Of a stretch of 64,000 bases of DNA, positions 18,871 to 29,128 are shown piece after piece. The number at the start of each line of letters is the position of its first letter. Within the stretch, counting starts at the first letter, position 1. The position numbers and the translations under genes are program-made. A model generated the notes under the pieces. The model ran no database searches and was not told the DNA's origin. It saw only the letters and a list, made by a program, of their open reading frames with translations. The stretch spans positions 62,001 through 126,000 of the forward strand of contig CAIPMW010000009.1 of assembly GCA_903866255.1 (NCBI GenBank), in the 5' to 3' direction. This stretch comes from an uncultured Chlorobiaceae bacterium. Lineage in GTDB: Bacteria; Bacteroidota; Chlorobiia; Chlorobiales; Chlorobiaceae.

Positions 18871-19416
18871 TTAAGCTTTTGTAATAACGAGATCTTCTCC
18901 AACAACCTTTACCTTAAAAACTGGCAGAGGTAAAGGCTGTGGGCCAGCAATAATCTCCCCTGTCTGTTTGTATGTCGCTCCATGACAGGGGCATGCAAGA
19001 AGATTCAGGGAGTTGTCCCAGTGAACAAGACAGCCAAGGTGGGTGCAGACAGCGCTGCATGCGGTAAGTCGGCCGTTGTCGTTGACGACGATTACCTTGT
19101 CTTTGTTGAACTGATAAATTTTTCCGCTCTTCTCAGGCACTTCAGCAGCTTTTCCGACAACAAGTTCATTAACGCTTTTGGCTGTATTTGCAGGAGGTAT
19201 AATGTAACTGATAACAGGATAGAGTGTTGAAACAGCGACTGCCGCGCCGATTCCGCCGACTACCTTGCCGAGGAAACTGCGACGTTCAAAGTCAACCCCA
19301 CCTATGCCCTCTTCACGGGGTTTGCCGCTTGAGAGAGAACCTGATGAAGAGAGTGAAGCACCGCCTCCAAGCGTGCCCATCCTTGCCGGGCTCTTGAAAT
19401 TACCTTGTTGTGCCAT
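18871..19416 (-). CDS. petC: Rieske iron-sulfur protein
   Basis: This [2Fe-2S] subunit of the quinol-oxidising complex accepts an electron at the Qo site. The cluster ligands are visible in CTHLGC (Cys124, His126) and CPCHG (Cys142, His145), with disulfide cysteines 129 and 144. A twin-arginine RRSFLG precedes a single hydrophobic segment at about 50-75, so it is likely a Tat-exported, N-terminally anchored protein. The first 40 residues form a Gly/Ser-rich cytoplasmic tail. At 181 residues it is typical. petB follows at once. Confidence 0.97.
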   Translation of the reverse strand: MAQQGNFKSPARMGTLGGGASLSSSGSLSSGKPREEGIGGVDFERRSFLGKVVGGIGAAVAVSTLYPVISYIIPPANTAKSVNELVVGKAAEVPEKSGKIYQFNKDKVIVVNDNGRLTACSAVCTHLGCLVHWDNSLNLLACPCHGATYKQTGEIIAGPQPLPLPVFKVKVVGEDLVITKA

Positions 19417-19582
19417 TACAACTTATCTCCTTTTTAAATCTTTTGTTATGAAACCAGAAAAAAAATATACACTGTTAATGCAATAGCCGATATCGTTACC
19501 TCAGCGCCTGTTGTTGCTCGCGGTTTCGTTTAGTTCAGTCAATAACGAATGTCCTCAAACGGTGAGTGAATTTATCATTTTT

Positions 19583-20713
19583 TCATTGATTATTCCAATC
19601 CAAAGAGTTCTTAAAACGGTTATAGCTGTCATACATGACTGAATGTACTCCATTCCTCCAGATTCGGCTGCAGGTAAAAATCCGCATAACTCTTGACTGG
19701 AGCCGTAATGGAACAAGAAATTCTGACATTCCCCTGATTTTTTCTGGATGCAGGTCTTCGACCTGTACGATAATATCGGTAGAGAAGCGAAGATAAAAAG
19801 GTCCCGAATCAAGCACCTTGTGGTGGTGTATCTTCACTCTTGCCAGTTCATTGCTCAGCTCAAGATCCATACTGTGAACCGGAGAGAAAACGCCATGTCT
19901 AAAATTTTTCTCACCGAAACTCATAGTATCGTACATGGTGACAGTATTACACCGGTTATCCTGAAGCACCAGGAGAGTCAGTGGCTGGTATTCGCTGTTT
20001 TTAAAAAAAACGACGTAGTAAACAAGATCATAGTGTACGGAAAAGGCTCTTCCCCAATACCATCGGGCAATATACTCCTGCATGGGTACAGCACCGAAAT
20101 TATGGTCGTGATATCCTTTTCCCGTAAACGGAATTTGGTGAACGTTGCCTGTGGTTTGATCGATAACCTCAATCAAACCATCAACATCAGCTTTTGGGAC
20201 ACTTAACAGCCACTGGTGAAGAGGTACGTTGCCTTCATTGTTGGCATCTTTTTTTTCATAACTGATTCTGCGGCCTGATTTGAACAACAGTGTTGCTTTT
20301 ACTGTTTTGTGACGTGCAGGGAAAGAAAAATTGATGTCAAGAGAGTATTCATCCCTCAATGCGTTGTAGGAGAACAGGTTTCTTTCAAATCGAACCCCGA
20401 TGGTGGAATGGCTGCTTTCGAAAAGTTCCTGACCTCCCTCCCGAATGAAATTGATTATTTCATTCCCATGTTTGTACAACTGGAAACTAAAGCCGGAGTA
20501 ATTGGATGGTAGTGGCTGATCCGGGGAGATATTATTTTTCCACTGTTCGTAGTGGTTTGTGTAGTAGGGGGAAAAAGGAAAGCCTGCAAACCATATAAGA
20601 ACGACAGAATAGCCGCTTGTTTTCTCTTCTGCGTCGAAATACCACCACTCATAAGCGCCGGGCTTTTGCATATCATGCCAGATTTCCTGATCGGGATCCG
20701 TGGAAATATTCAT
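19583..20713 (-). CDS. crtC: Carotenoid 1,2-hydratase (CrtC family)
   Basis: CrtC-family enzymes add water across the terminal 1,2 double bond of acyclic carotenoid ends. In green sulfur bacteria this gives hydroxychlorobactene, the acceptor for glycosylation. The 376-residue protein has the family blocks YEWWYFDAE near residue 20, GKGYHDHNFGAVPM near 200 and ARWYWGRAFS just after. There is no signal peptide or obvious membrane helix. It lies 166 bp upstream of petC on the same strand. As I recall, Chlorobaculum tepidum has the same crtC-petC-petB neighbourhood. Confidence 0.88.
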   Translation of the reverse strand: MNISTDPDQEIWHDMQKPGAYEWWYFDAEEKTSGYSVVLIWFAGFPFSPYYTNHYEQWKNNISPDQPLPSNYSGFSFQLYKHGNEIINFIREGGQELFESSHSTIGVRFERNLFSYNALRDEYSLDINFSFPARHKTVKATLLFKSGRRISYEKKDANNEGNVPLHQWLLSVPKADVDGLIEVIDQTTGNVHQIPFTGKGYHDHNFGAVPMQEYIARWYWGRAFSVHYDLVYYVVFFKNSEYQPLTLLVLQDNRCNTVTMYDTMSFGEKNFRHGVFSPVHSMDLELSNELARVKIHHHKVLDSGPFYLRFSTDIIVQVEDLHPEKIRGMSEFLVPLRLQSRVMRIFTCSRIWRNGVHSVMYDSYNRFKNSLDWNNQ

Positions 20714-20832
20714 GCCGGAGATTGGTGATGTTCAAACACGGTCGCATGACTGAATTAACCGGCATGACAAATAAGACCCGCAAAGAACGGTATGCAGAAG
20801 ATAGAAAAGGCGGATATCGCTTTGAAAATGTG

Positions 20833-20905
20833 TGGACAGAGAGGGAATCGAACCCACGACACAAGGATTTTCAGTCCTTTGCTCTACCAACTGAGCTATC
20901 TGTCC
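20833..20905 (-). tRNA. tRNA-Phe (GAA)
   Basis: On the minus strand a 73-nt cloverleaf is readable. The acceptor stem GGACAGA/TCTGTCC is followed by a GCTC...GAGC D-stem. The anticodon arm AAGGA-CTGAAAA-TCCTT gives GAA, and the loop TTCGATT lies in the T-arm. The discriminator base is A and CCA is not encoded. The T-stem (GTGGG/CCCTC) has one U-U mismatch at its second pair. It lies between gltX and crtC. Confidence 0.95.
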
Positions 20906-21006
20906 CTCAAACTTGAGCAAAATATAGGAATAAATCTTTTACAACAAAAGAAAAAACTCCCAATACTGCGCTATTCTCCTCTCGCTTCGTATTGGGAATT
21001 GGTGGA

Positions 21007-22515
21007 TTAGTCAACATAATTGATTTTTTCAATTCCGACTTGAATGCGTCGAAGCACGGTCTCTTTGCCCAAAACTTCGAGCAGATGGTAAAGACTTGGT
21101 CCAAAACTCACTCCCGAGGCCACTATTCTCAGTGGATGAATGAGAGCTGCAGCCTTTAACCCTTTAGGTGCAACAAACTCTTTCAGCAGTATTTCAATAT
21201 TCTCAGCGCTGAAATCATCAAGTGAATCAAGGAGCACAGCAAATCCCTTAAGTAGATTGTTCGTTTCAACGCTCCACCTCTTCTTGATCGCCTCTTCATC
21301 CCAGGTTTCCGGCTCAAAATAGAAGTATGATGAGAAGGTAACAAACTCATGCTCAAACCCGACACGCTCACGCATTAGCTCAATAACTTTCTCAAGATAT
21401 GCATCACTGGTAATTATCTCCAGTGGCATCAGCGACTTTTTCTGTTCCAGCTCTGCTTTGAGAATCGGTTTGATGATAGCAACAAGCTTCTCTGCAGGTC
21501 GGTTCTTGATATACTGTTTTTCAAGCCAGTTGAGCTTTTCAATATTAAAGACAGCGCCAGCTTTGCCCACTCGCTCCAACGAAAATTTTTGTATAAGCTG
21601 TTCCATGCTGTACACCTCCTGTTCACTTCCCTCTCCTTCGTTCCAACCGAGCATGGCAACAAAGTTGACAATTGCGTCTGCGCTGTACCCTTTTCGGATA
21701 TAATCTTCAACGGCAACATCACCCTGCCTTTTGCTGAGTTTTGATCGATCAGGGTTGAGCAGGAGGGGGAGATGGGCTACTTTTGGTGGTTCCCATCCAA
21801 AAAATTCATAAAGAAGTAAATGCTTCGGCATGGAAGAGAGCCACTCTTCTCCTCTTATAATATGGGTAAACTCCATAAAGTGGTCGTCGATGACGCTTGC
21901 AAAATGGTATGTCGGAAACCCGTCCGATTTCATCAGTACCTGATCATCAATGGTGGCAGAGTCAAATTCGACAGGGCCTCTGACGATGTCTTCAAACCAG
22001 ACAGAGACATAGTCAGGCACCTTCATGCGGATAACATAGGGTAGGCCCTTGTCAAGTTTTTGCTTGATAATGCCTGCCGGCATGGTGCCTCCCATCTCTT
22101 CAGGAAGCCATTTTCTGTTATATTTCGGCTGGAGTCCCTGTTTTATCTGAAGTTGGCGGTTCTCCTCAAGCTCTTCATGCGTTGCAAAGCAATAGTAAGC
22201 GTGTTGATCATTCAGGAGTTGCCTGCAATATTTATCGTAGATATCAAGCCTTTCTGACTGGACATAAGGTCCATAATCTCCGCCATGTTCCGGGCTTTCA
22301 TCGGCAACAATTCCCGCCCACTCAAGGGTCTTGATAAGATTTTTCTGTGCGTCCTCTACCTTTCTGCTTTGATCGGTGTCTTCAATTCTGATAATGAAGT
22401 CCCCATCCATTTTTTTTGCAAACAGATAATTGTAGAGAGCGGTTCTCAATCCGCCTACATGCAGGTATCCGGTGGGGGAAGGCGCAAACCTGGTTCTAAC
22501 CCTTTGAGCAACCAT
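21007..22515 (-). CDS. gltX: Glutamyl-tRNA synthetase
   Basis: GltX charges tRNA-Glu with glutamate, needed for protein synthesis and, in this phylum, for the C5 route to tetrapyrroles. The 502-residue class-I synthetase opens [21 protein letters not shown], containing the HIGH-type motif HVGG. The KMSKS equivalent is KLSKRQG at about residue 258. The ATG at 22515 is chosen because the homologous region begins there; the frame extends 39 codons further upstream without family similarity. Only one copy is in the window. Confidence 0.96.
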   Translation of the reverse strand: MVAQRVRTRFAPSPTGYLHVGGLRTALYNYLFAKKMDGDFIIRIEDTDQSRKVEDAQKNLIKTLEWAGIVADESPEHGGDYGPYVQSERLDIYDKYCRQLLNDQHAYYCFATHEELEENRQLQIKQGLQPKYNRKWLPEEMGGTMPAGIIKQKLDKGLPYVIRMKVPDYVSVWFEDIVRGPVEFDSATIDDQVLMKSDGFPTYHFASVIDDHFMEFTHIIRGEEWLSSMPKHLLLYEFFGWEPPKVAHLPLLLNPDRSKLSKRQGDVAVEDYIRKGYSADAIVNFVAMLGWNEGEGSEQEVYSMEQLIQKFSLERVGKAGAVFNIEKLNWLEKQYIKNRPAEKLVAIIKPILKAELEQKKSLMPLEIITSDAYLEKVIELMRERVGFEHEFVTFSSYFYFEPETWDEEAIKKRWSVETNNLLKGFAVLLDSLDDFSAENIEILLKEFVAPKGLKAAALIHPLRIVASGVSFGPSLYHLLEVLGKETVLRRIQVGIEKINYVD

Positions 22516-22776
22516 AATGAGCGTTGTGTGGTTAATTGTTAGACAGTAACATCTATTTGGAGCAAACAGCGAATCCAGGAAAAACTTGTTGCTTTCAGTG
22601 ACAAGATATAAGATTAACCGAAAACTCTTCAATTCGGGTACAAATGCAACAAACTTCTCGTCATATAATAAAAAGTTAACAAACTTTTATTTTAAGATTG
22701 CAAATTATAACTTTTTTTTCGTTAATTACTTGTAAAGTAGTAACTTACATTTTATCCTATTTCTTGCCATTATTTT
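22516..22776. other. Divergent intergenic region gltX-ftsH
   Basis: About 260 bp of A/T-rich DNA lie between two divergent start codons, so both promoters should lie here. I see no small gene or structured RNA. Confidence 0.4.
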
Positions 22777-24732
22777 ATGTCTGATAATTCCGTAAAAAGG
22801 TCAGGGAAAGAGGCTTCACGCAATAAATTCAAGCCTGTCGGCGATGATGATCCTGGCTCTCGGTGGTTTCAGGGAAAGGGGGATAGCCCCCGGGGAAAGT
22901 TTCCCCGCTTCATCGTTATCCTGATGTTCGGGTTGTTGATACTTTTTGTTGTTCAGCGTTTTTTTGTGTCCGTTGATCCTCCTGAAATAGCATACAACGA
23001 GTATAAATCTGTTCTTTCACGTTCTCTTGTTACGGAGATTACAGTAAAAAGCTTTGAGGATAAAACAGCAATCCTGAATGGAAAGCTCGGTGCGCCAATC
23101 CAGCTCCAGCTTGTCAGCGGCACAACACTTCAGAGCAATCGCTTTTCTGTAAGGATTCCGTCATTTTCTCTTGAACAGGCTGATCTCCTTGCTGAAAAGG
23201 GAATCAAACTCAAGGTTGAGGAGGGTACGAGCCCCTTGAACACGTTTTTGGTTCTTTTTGGCCCGTGGCTCATTTTTGGCGTTATATACTTTTTCCTGAT
23301 GAGAAAGATGAACGGTCAAAATGGTGGTCAGGCGAAAAATATTTTCAGTTTCAGTAAAAGTCGTGCAAAGCTTGTGAGCGAATTTGATGTAAAGATTACT
23401 TTCAAGGATGTTGCTGGAGTGGATGAAGCAATTGAGGAGTTGCAGGAGACTGTTGAGTTTCTTACAAATCCTGAAAAATTTCAGAAAATTGGTGGCAAAA
23501 TTCCGAAAGGTGTTTTGTTGCTTGGGCCTCCTGGCACCGGAAAGACACTTTTGGCTAAAGCTATTGCAGGGGAGGCCAAGGTGCCATTTTTTTCAATTTC
23601 CGGAGCCGATTTTGTTGAGATGTTCGTCGGGGTTGGAGCTGCCAGAGTGAGGGATCTGTTCGAACAGGCCAAGAAAAATTCTCCATGTATTGTTTTTATT
23701 GATGAAATTGATGCCGTCGGGCGTAGCCGTGGAGCCGGTCTTGGTGGGGGACATGATGAGCGAGAGCAGACGCTGAATCAGCTTCTTGTTGAGATGGACG
23801 GTTTTACGACGAACGAGAATGTTATCCTTATTGCCGCAACCAACAGGCCTGATGTGCTCGATACAGCTTTGTTGCGTCCAGGAAGATTTGATCGTCAGAT
23901 CACCATTGACAAGCCTGATATTCGTGGCCGGGAGGCAATTTTGATTATTCACACACAAAACACTCCGCTTGATGAGAGTGTCGATATAAACGTCATTGCA
24001 AAAAGTTCACCAGGATTTTCGGGAGCAGATCTGGCAAATCTTGTTAATGAGGCAGCGCTGCTGGCTTCCCGTAATAATCAGGATCGTCTGACAGCAGAGA
24101 ATTTTGAACTGGCTCGCGACAAGATATTGATGGGAACGGAAAGAAAGAGTATGTTTATCTCTGATGAGCAGAAAAAGCTTACAGCTTATCATGAAGCAGG
24201 TCATGTGCTTGTTTCAATGTTTACGAAAGGTTCCGACCCTATCCATAAAGTAACGATAATACCAAGGGGAAGAAGTCTCGGTCTAACAGCATATCTGCCG
24301 CTTGAGGATCGCTATACCCATAACCGGGAATACCTGCTTGCCATGATTACCTATGCACTTGGCGGTAGGGTTGCTGAAGAGCTGACATTTCATGAGGTGA
24401 GTACTGGAGCGGCCAACGATATTGAGAAAGCTACCGATATAGCCCGCAGAATGGTGCGTCAGTGGGGAATGAGTGACAAGCTTGGCCCAATAAACTATGG
24501 AGATAGTCACAAGGAGGTTTTTCTTGGAAAAGACTACTCACATATTAGAGAGTACAGTGAGGAGACTGCCCTTCAGATTGATAACGAGGTTCGCGACATT
24601 ATCATGGGTAGTATGGAAAATGCCAGAACGATTCTCACCGAAAAGAGCGAGGCATTGCACCAGCTTGCGGGTGCGCTTATTGAGAAAGAGTCACTTAATG
24701 CGATGGAGATAAAAGAGATAATCATAACCTAA
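22777..24732 (+). CDS. ftsH: ATP-dependent zinc metalloprotease FtsH
   Basis: FtsH is a membrane-anchored hexameric AAA+ protease that degrades unassembled membrane proteins and some regulators. The 651-residue protein has membrane helices near residues 45-65 and 150-170. The AAA module carries GPPGTGKT (about 250-257), Walker [13 protein letters not shown] and the second region of homology [19 protein letters not shown]. The protease domain has HEAGH near residue 475. HU follows 13 bp downstream. Confidence 0.97.
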   Translation: MSDNSVKRSGKEASRNKFKPVGDDDPGSRWFQGKGDSPRGKFPRFIVILMFGLLILFVVQRFFVSVDPPEIAYNEYKSVLSRSLVTEITVKSFEDKTAILNGKLGAPIQLQLVSGTTLQSNRFSVRIPSFSLEQADLLAEKGIKLKVEEGTSPLNTFLVLFGPWLIFGVIYFFLMRKMNGQNGGQAKNIFSFSKSRAKLVSEFDVKITFKDVAGVDEAIEELQETVEFLTNPEKFQKIGGKIPKGVLLLGPPGTGKTLLAKAIAGEAKVPFFSISGADFVEMFVGVGAARVRDLFEQAKKNSPCIVFIDEIDAVGRSRGAGLGGGHDEREQTLNQLLVEMDGFTTNENVILIAATNRPDVLDTALLRPGRFDRQITIDKPDIRGREAILIIHTQNTPLDESVDINVIAKSSPGFSGADLANLVNEAALLASRNNQDRLTAENFELARDKILMGTERKSMFISDEQKKLTAYHEAGHVLVSMFTKGSDPIHKVTIIPRGRSLGLTAYLPLEDRYTHNREYLLAMITYALGGRVAEELTFHEVSTGAANDIEKATDIARRMVRQWGMSDKLGPINYGDSHKEVFLGKDYSHIREYSEETALQIDNEVRDIIMGSMENARTILTEKSEALHQLAGALIEKESLNAMEIKEIIIT

Positions 24733-24745
24733 GCCATATATCACC

Positions 24746-25054
24746 ATGGGAAACACAACCACAAAAGCGGATCTGGTCAATGTTATTGCCCACAAGACAG
24801 GCCTTACCAAAAACGAAACGGAGTCCGTGGTGGACGGCCTTTTTGAAAGCATCATCGATTCACTCAAGGCTGGAAAGCGAATTGAAATAAGGGGGTTTGG
24901 TTCATTCAATATCCGGCATAAAAATTTTCGTCAGGCAAGAAATCCAAGGACAGGCGAAAAAGTGACGGTAGAGCCAAAAAATGTGCCTACGTTCAAAATT
25001 TCAAAAGAGTTCAAATCTGCGGTGAGTGAAAGTCTGAAAACCATGGGTGAGTAA
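24746..25054 (+). CDS. HU/IHF-family DNA-binding protein
   Basis: The 102-residue nucleoid protein has the family pattern TKADLVNVIAHKTGLTKNETESVVDG. The beta-arm signature GFGSFNIRHKNFRQARNPRTG contains the minor-groove proline in ARNPRTG, and a C-terminal helix follows. It probably bends DNA as a dimer. Whether it behaves as HU or sequence-specific IHF cannot be told. It lies 13 bp after ftsH, suggesting a shared transcript ending at the hairpin at 25079-25114. Confidence 0.92.
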   Translation: MGNTTTKADLVNVIAHKTGLTKNETESVVDGLFESIIDSLKAGKRIEIRGFGSFNIRHKNFRQARNPRTGEKVTVEPKNVPTFKISKEFKSAVSESLKTMGE

Positions 25055-25078
25055 CAGATGGAGAGTGCATGGTTAATA

Positions 25079-25114
25079 CCATAAAAACGGCTTTTGCTTG
25101 AGCCGTTTTTATGG
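25079..25114. terminator. Bidirectional terminator between the HU gene and apt
   Basis: A 14-bp perfect stem (arms beginning CCATAAAAACGGCT and its complement) with an 8-nt loop has A and T runs on the two sides. It serves both convergent genes. Confidence 0.85.
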
Positions 25115-25151
25115 TGTCCAAAGTGGCAGGGATACAATTCTTGTCAATCGG

Positions 25152-25685
25152 TTACTCACCCTCAAAATCAGTAAGGGAGAAAATACGGTACCCTTTTTCA
25201 AGGATACGCCTTTCACCTCCGATATCGGGAAGGTTGACAATGAAAGCCATTTCAGAGACAATACCACCGACCTTTTCTACCAAAGCTGCTGCTGCAAGAG
25301 CGGTTCCGCCTGTGGCGAGCAGGTCATCGACGAGAAGAACCCGCTGGCCTGAAGAGAGAGCATCAACATGAATTTCTATCTTGTCTGTTCCATACTCAAG
25401 CTGGTACTCCTGTGATACAACATCAGCAGGCAGCTTTCCAGGTTTTCTAACCGGTACGAACCCTTTGCCAAGCGCGAAGGCCAACGCCCCTCCGATAATA
25501 AATCCTCTTGCCTCAATGCCAACGACGACATCAAAATTCATCTCTTCCGGTCTGTAGCGCTGGGTCAGGTTATCAATGACAAGTCTGAAGCCGACAGGAT
25601 CCTTGATAAGAGTTGTAATATCACGAAAAAGAATCCCTTTTTTAGGATAGTCGGGAACTGAACGGATGAGAGATTTAATAGGCAT
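25152..25685 (-). CDS. apt: Adenine phosphoribosyltransferase
   Basis: Apt salvages adenine with PRPP to give AMP. The 177-residue protein has the N-terminal PDYPKKGILFRDITTL. The PRPP-binding motif VLLVDDLLATGGTA is at about residues 117-130, and GIEARGFIIGGALA lies upstream. I chose the ATG at 25685; a GTG three codons upstream (25694) is possible. It lies 25 bp downstream of the methylthiotransferase gene on the same strand and is likely co-transcribed. Confidence 0.95.
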   Translation of the reverse strand: MPIKSLIRSVPDYPKKGILFRDITTLIKDPVGFRLVIDNLTQRYRPEEMNFDVVVGIEARGFIIGGALAFALGKGFVPVRKPGKLPADVVSQEYQLEYGTDKIEIHVDALSSGQRVLLVDDLLATGGTALAAAALVEKVGGIVSEMAFIVNLPDIGGERRILEKGYRIFSLTDFEGE

Positions 25686-25710
25686 GGATCGCACTGATTG
25701 AGTTAAAAGT

Positions 25711-27096
25711 TCAAGAGAAAGAGTTTACCGAAGGCCAAGATAGTACTCTCCCTTTTAAATTCAAATCGTCGTCCAGAGCGTCTATAAAAACAGGGAGTTC
25801 ATTTCCTCTCAACGATTGTATAAGTGGCTGGTTATGACTCTCAACCAACACCTTGAGATAGTTTCTGGTGTAGCCACCGCACTGTTCTACCCCTTTTGGA
25901 AGTGATTTTGAGTTTTCAAAAAGAACCATGTACTCCTTTCCGACAGCGCGAGCCTTGAATATTGCCTCTTTTTTCTGGCCAAGTTTCACCAACTCCTGGT
26001 ACCGATGTGCAATTTCTTCTGGTGCGACAGGGGTTCGTTCCCGGGCATCAATTTGTCGGGCAAGAGGGGTTCCTTGTCGGATGGAACAACTGAATACATG
26101 AAGATATGCAAGAGGAAGCTCTTCAATAAACCTGTACATAAGAAGAAAGTCAGCCTCTGTTTCGCCAGGGAATCCAACCATGACGTCAGTTCCGATTGCA
26201 CATTCTGAAATGTTCTCCAAAGCCTGCTGCACTTTATTGCGATAGAGCGCCGTATCATATCGTCTGTGCATGGCCCTGAGGATGGTGTCTGAACCGCTTT
26301 GGAGAGGAATATGAAAATGGGGTACAATTTTTTTGGAATCAGCAACCAGTGAAATAAGTTCATGATCAACAATGTCTGGCTCAATAGAGCTGATACGTAT
26401 CCGGCGGATATCTATTTTTTCTAGTTGCTGCAACAGGCCACAAAGATTCATAGTAGCAGAGTGATAATCACCGGTATTGACTCCGGTCAGCACAATTTCT
26501 CGATATCCCGAGGAGGCCAGAAGGGTGGCACGTTCAATAATTTCACTGGAAGGTATTGAACGTGATTGACCTCTTACAAGCGGAATTGTGCAGTAGGAAC
26601 ATCCATAATTACATCCATCCTGTATTTTCAGAAATGCGCGAGTTCTCTCTTTACTTGCCTGGGCAGGGAGTGAATATCCCGGATAGATTGCTTCAATGGT
26701 GTGTGCCGGAGTTACCCTGACAAGTGCCGTTGGACGCGTCGTTTCTTGTACATTGTTATATAATTCAGTGTTGAATTTATCATTACTACCAAGGATAAGG
26801 TCTATTCCATCTATTGAAGAGAGTAATTCTGGACGCAATTGTGAATAACAGCCAATAACAGCTATCCGTGCGTCAGGATTTTTTCTTATGAGAGACCTTA
26901 TTTTCTGTCTGCATTTCTGCTCTGCCTTTTTTGTTACGGCACAGGTATGAATAATGACAAGATCCGCTTCTTCCACTTTTGTTGAAATTCTCCATCCATT
27001 TTTGCATAAATCATCAAGTATGGTCGAGGTTTCTGCAAAGTTCAGTTTACATCCAAGGGTAATTGCGGCGACGCTTTTTAATCGAAGTTCGTTCAT
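25711..27096 (-). CDS. mtaB: tRNA methylthiotransferase, MtaB type
   Basis: This radical-SAM enzyme is predicted to convert t6A37 to ms2t6A in ANN-reading tRNAs. The 461-residue protein has an N-terminal UPF0004 domain with three cluster cysteines (LGCKLN, CAVTKKAEQKC and GCYSQL regions). The radical-SAM motif is in DGCNYGCSYCTIPLVRG near residue 150, and a C-terminal TRAM-like region follows. LGCKLNFAET and CAVTKKAE fit MtaB better than MiaB or RimO. That subfamily call is from motif memory and not an alignment. Confidence 0.88.
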   Translation of the reverse strand: MNELRLKSVAAITLGCKLNFAETSTILDDLCKNGWRISTKVEEADLVIIHTCAVTKKAEQKCRQKIRSLIRKNPDARIAVIGCYSQLRPELLSSIDGIDLILGSNDKFNTELYNNVQETTRPTALVRVTPAHTIEAIYPGYSLPAQASKERTRAFLKIQDGCNYGCSYCTIPLVRGQSRSIPSSEIIERATLLASSGYREIVLTGVNTGDYHSATMNLCGLLQQLEKIDIRRIRISSIEPDIVDHELISLVADSKKIVPHFHIPLQSGSDTILRAMHRRYDTALYRNKVQQALENISECAIGTDVMVGFPGETEADFLLMYRFIEELPLAYLHVFSCSIRQGTPLARQIDARERTPVAPEEIAHRYQELVKLGQKKEAIFKARAVGKEYMVLFENSKSLPKGVEQCGGYTRNYLKVLVESHNQPLIQSLRGNELPVFIDALDDDLNLKGRVLSWPSVNSFS

Positions 27097-27274
27097 ATCT
27101 TTATTTTATTTCAGGTATTACCATACACTGAAACCAGCAGTAGAATTTGTGAAGCCAAAAGAACATATCAGAAAATGACAAATAATATCATGTTGCAGAG
27201 GCAAAGATATTATTATATATTTGTGCAGGGTAGTAATATCCATAAAGGCGATGCAACCATAAACAAAGAAGAAG

Positions 27275-27739
27275 ATGAACTTTATAAAAAAAGATAGTGG
27301 CGCACCGGATAAATACGACATTTTCATTCAGAGGATCGATTCCTTTCAATCACTGGTTGAAGAAAAAAAAAGGTTGCAAGTGGATATCAGCCAGATTCAG
27401 ACAGAGTATATGGAGAAAATCAGACCTTTGGAAGCTGAACTTGCTGCGGTTATAAAAAAGCTTGACGCAAACCTTGCAACGCTTGAAGGTGCTGTTTCTT
27501 CGCCCGCCTCATCCAATTTTCAGAAATTCAGCCGCAGCCAGCTTGGAGGAGCCATCAAGGAGTTTTTGCGTACAAATGCCGATAGAAGCTTCAAACCTCG
27601 AGATATTGGGGAAGCCCTGAATGCGAAAGGAACAGCCGTAAGCCTTTGGTTTAACAAGTTTGGTGTTGACGATCCCGAGATTGAGCGTATTCCTTCAGGC
27701 AAAGAGGGCAAGCGTTATGTGTACAGAATAAAATTATAA
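27275..27739 (+). CDS. Unknown protein, coiled coil plus winged-helix-like C-terminus
   Basis: I do not recognise this 154-residue protein. Residues 15-75 are strongly heptad-like (LVEEKKRLQVDISQIQTEYMEKI...), predicting a coiled coil. Residues 90-154 resemble a small winged helix: LGGAIKEFLRTN, then FKPRDIGEALN, then a strand ending in KRYVYRIKL. The start has an A/G-rich ribosome site (AAGAAGAAG). The combination suggests a dimeric DNA-binding protein, but this is inference. It converges with rodA. Confidence 0.7.
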   Translation: MNFIKKDSGAPDKYDIFIQRIDSFQSLVEEKKRLQVDISQIQTEYMEKIRPLEAELAAVIKKLDANLATLEGAVSSPASSNFQKFSRSQLGGAIKEFLRTNADRSFKPRDIGEALNAKGTAVSLWFNKFGVDDPEIERIPSGKEGKRYVYRIKL

Positions 27740-27774
27740 TTGTTCTCACTGTATTCACAAGAGATAAAAGCTTA

Positions 27775-29034
27775 TTACGGTGGGAATTTATCTCTTGTGA
27801 ATACGTTGCTGTGATATCCAAGATTTCTTTTGTTACTGAAGAAGTTGAGGGCAAGGCCAACCATAATCATGTTTCCAAGCAGTGAAGATCCACCATAAGA
27901 GACAAATGGGAGCGGAACTCCAATTACTGGAATAAGGCCAATAGTCATCCCGATATTTATGACGACATGCACAAACATGAGAGATACAAATCCACCCAGC
28001 GTCAGTTGAACAAATTTATTGGTGATTGAAGCAATTATTCCAATCAATCGAAGAATCAATGTCAGATAGAGCGCTATCAAGAGAGATGCGCCAATAAAGC
28101 CAAGTTCTTCAGCGATAACACAAAAAATAAAATCTGTCCACTGTGCAGGTATAAAACGCAATTGTGTCTGTGTTCCCGCTAGAAATCCTTTTCCCCAGAG
28201 CCCCCCGGAGCTTATCGCTATTTTAGCCTGAAGGGCATTATATCCAGCTCCTTGCGGATCAGACATGGGGTCAATAAAGGTTTGAATCCTTTTTATCTGG
28301 TGCGGCTTGAGTATTTCACCTGAAAAACTGTTGATAAACAAACCTGCAGCCAGACCGGGCCCAATACATAACAATTGATGGAGCTTGAATTTTTTTTGTT
28401 TGAAGAGGAGTATTATCCCCAGGATAATGGCGAGGGCAAGAACTATATGGATATTGAACAATCCCGCTATCATGAGGATGAAAGGAAACGTTATCAGCAT
28501 AAGAAAATAACTATCGAAACCAGCCATAATCAGCATGGTGGCAACGAATGGAAGAATGGTCAGCATGGTACCCATATCTGGTTGCAGCATGATCAGCATC
28601 ATGGGAATAAAGGCTATTGCCAGAGCAATAAAGAGATGCGGGATTGAATGGATATCGGTACTGTCATCCGATAGATATCTTGCCAAAGCGAGAATAGTGG
28701 CCATTTTAACTACTTCAGAAGGCTGGAAACTGAAAAAGCCTATTTTCATCCAACTGGTCTGGCCTGCTATTTTTTTTCCGAATATCAGGACTATAATGAG
28801 CAAAAGAAGTCCTATAGCGTAGAAAATATAGGCGTTATTCCTTACAATATGCCCGTTGTTATAGAAGACAACTGCCGCGACGGTAATTCCAAACAGAGCC
28901 CATGCCAGTTGTCGATAAAAAAGAGATGTATCACCGGAGCCATTGGTTGCGCTGTATATGGACATGAGGCCCATTATAATGAGTCCAGCTACTGATGCCA
29001 GAAGCCACTGGTCAAGTTTCTTTTGTTTTTCCAT
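27775..29034 (-). CDS. rodA: Rod-shape-determining peptidoglycan polymerase RodA (SEDS family)
   Basis: RodA polymerises glycan strands from lipid II during elongation, working with a PBP2. The 419-residue protein is almost wholly hydrophobic with about ten helices. It carries the SEDS hallmarks: a central periplasmic loop with [22 protein letters not shown], the catalytic-aspartate segment [14 protein letters not shown] and the C-terminal [13 protein letters not shown]. The [12 protein letters not shown] form of the loop favours RodA over FtsW. No mreBCD or pbp2 is adjacent in the window. Confidence 0.9.
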   Translation of the reverse strand: MEKQKKLDQWLLASVAGLIIMGLMSIYSATNGSGDTSLFYRQLAWALFGITVAAVVFYNNGHIVRNNAYIFYAIGLLLLIIVLIFGKKIAGQTSWMKIGFFSFQPSEVVKMATILALARYLSDDSTDIHSIPHLFIALAIAFIPMMLIMLQPDMGTMLTILPFVATMLIMAGFDSYFLMLITFPFILMIAGLFNIHIVLALAIILGIILLFKQKKFKLHQLLCIGPGLAAGLFINSFSGEILKPHQIKRIQTFIDPMSDPQGAGYNALQAKIAISSGGLWGKGFLAGTQTQLRFIPAQWTDFIFCVIAEELGFIGASLLIALYLTLILRLIGIIASITNKFVQLTLGGFVSLMFVHVVINIGMTIGLIPVIGVPLPFVSYGGSSLLGNMIMVGLALNFFSNKRNLGYHSNVFTRDKFPP

Positions 29035-29128
29035 TCCACTCCTGGAGTAACCCTTTTTTCTGTATCATGAGACAGTGCAATTTAGTATTGTATTTTATAA
29101 ACAGGTTGAACCTTTCATAAATATTTTC

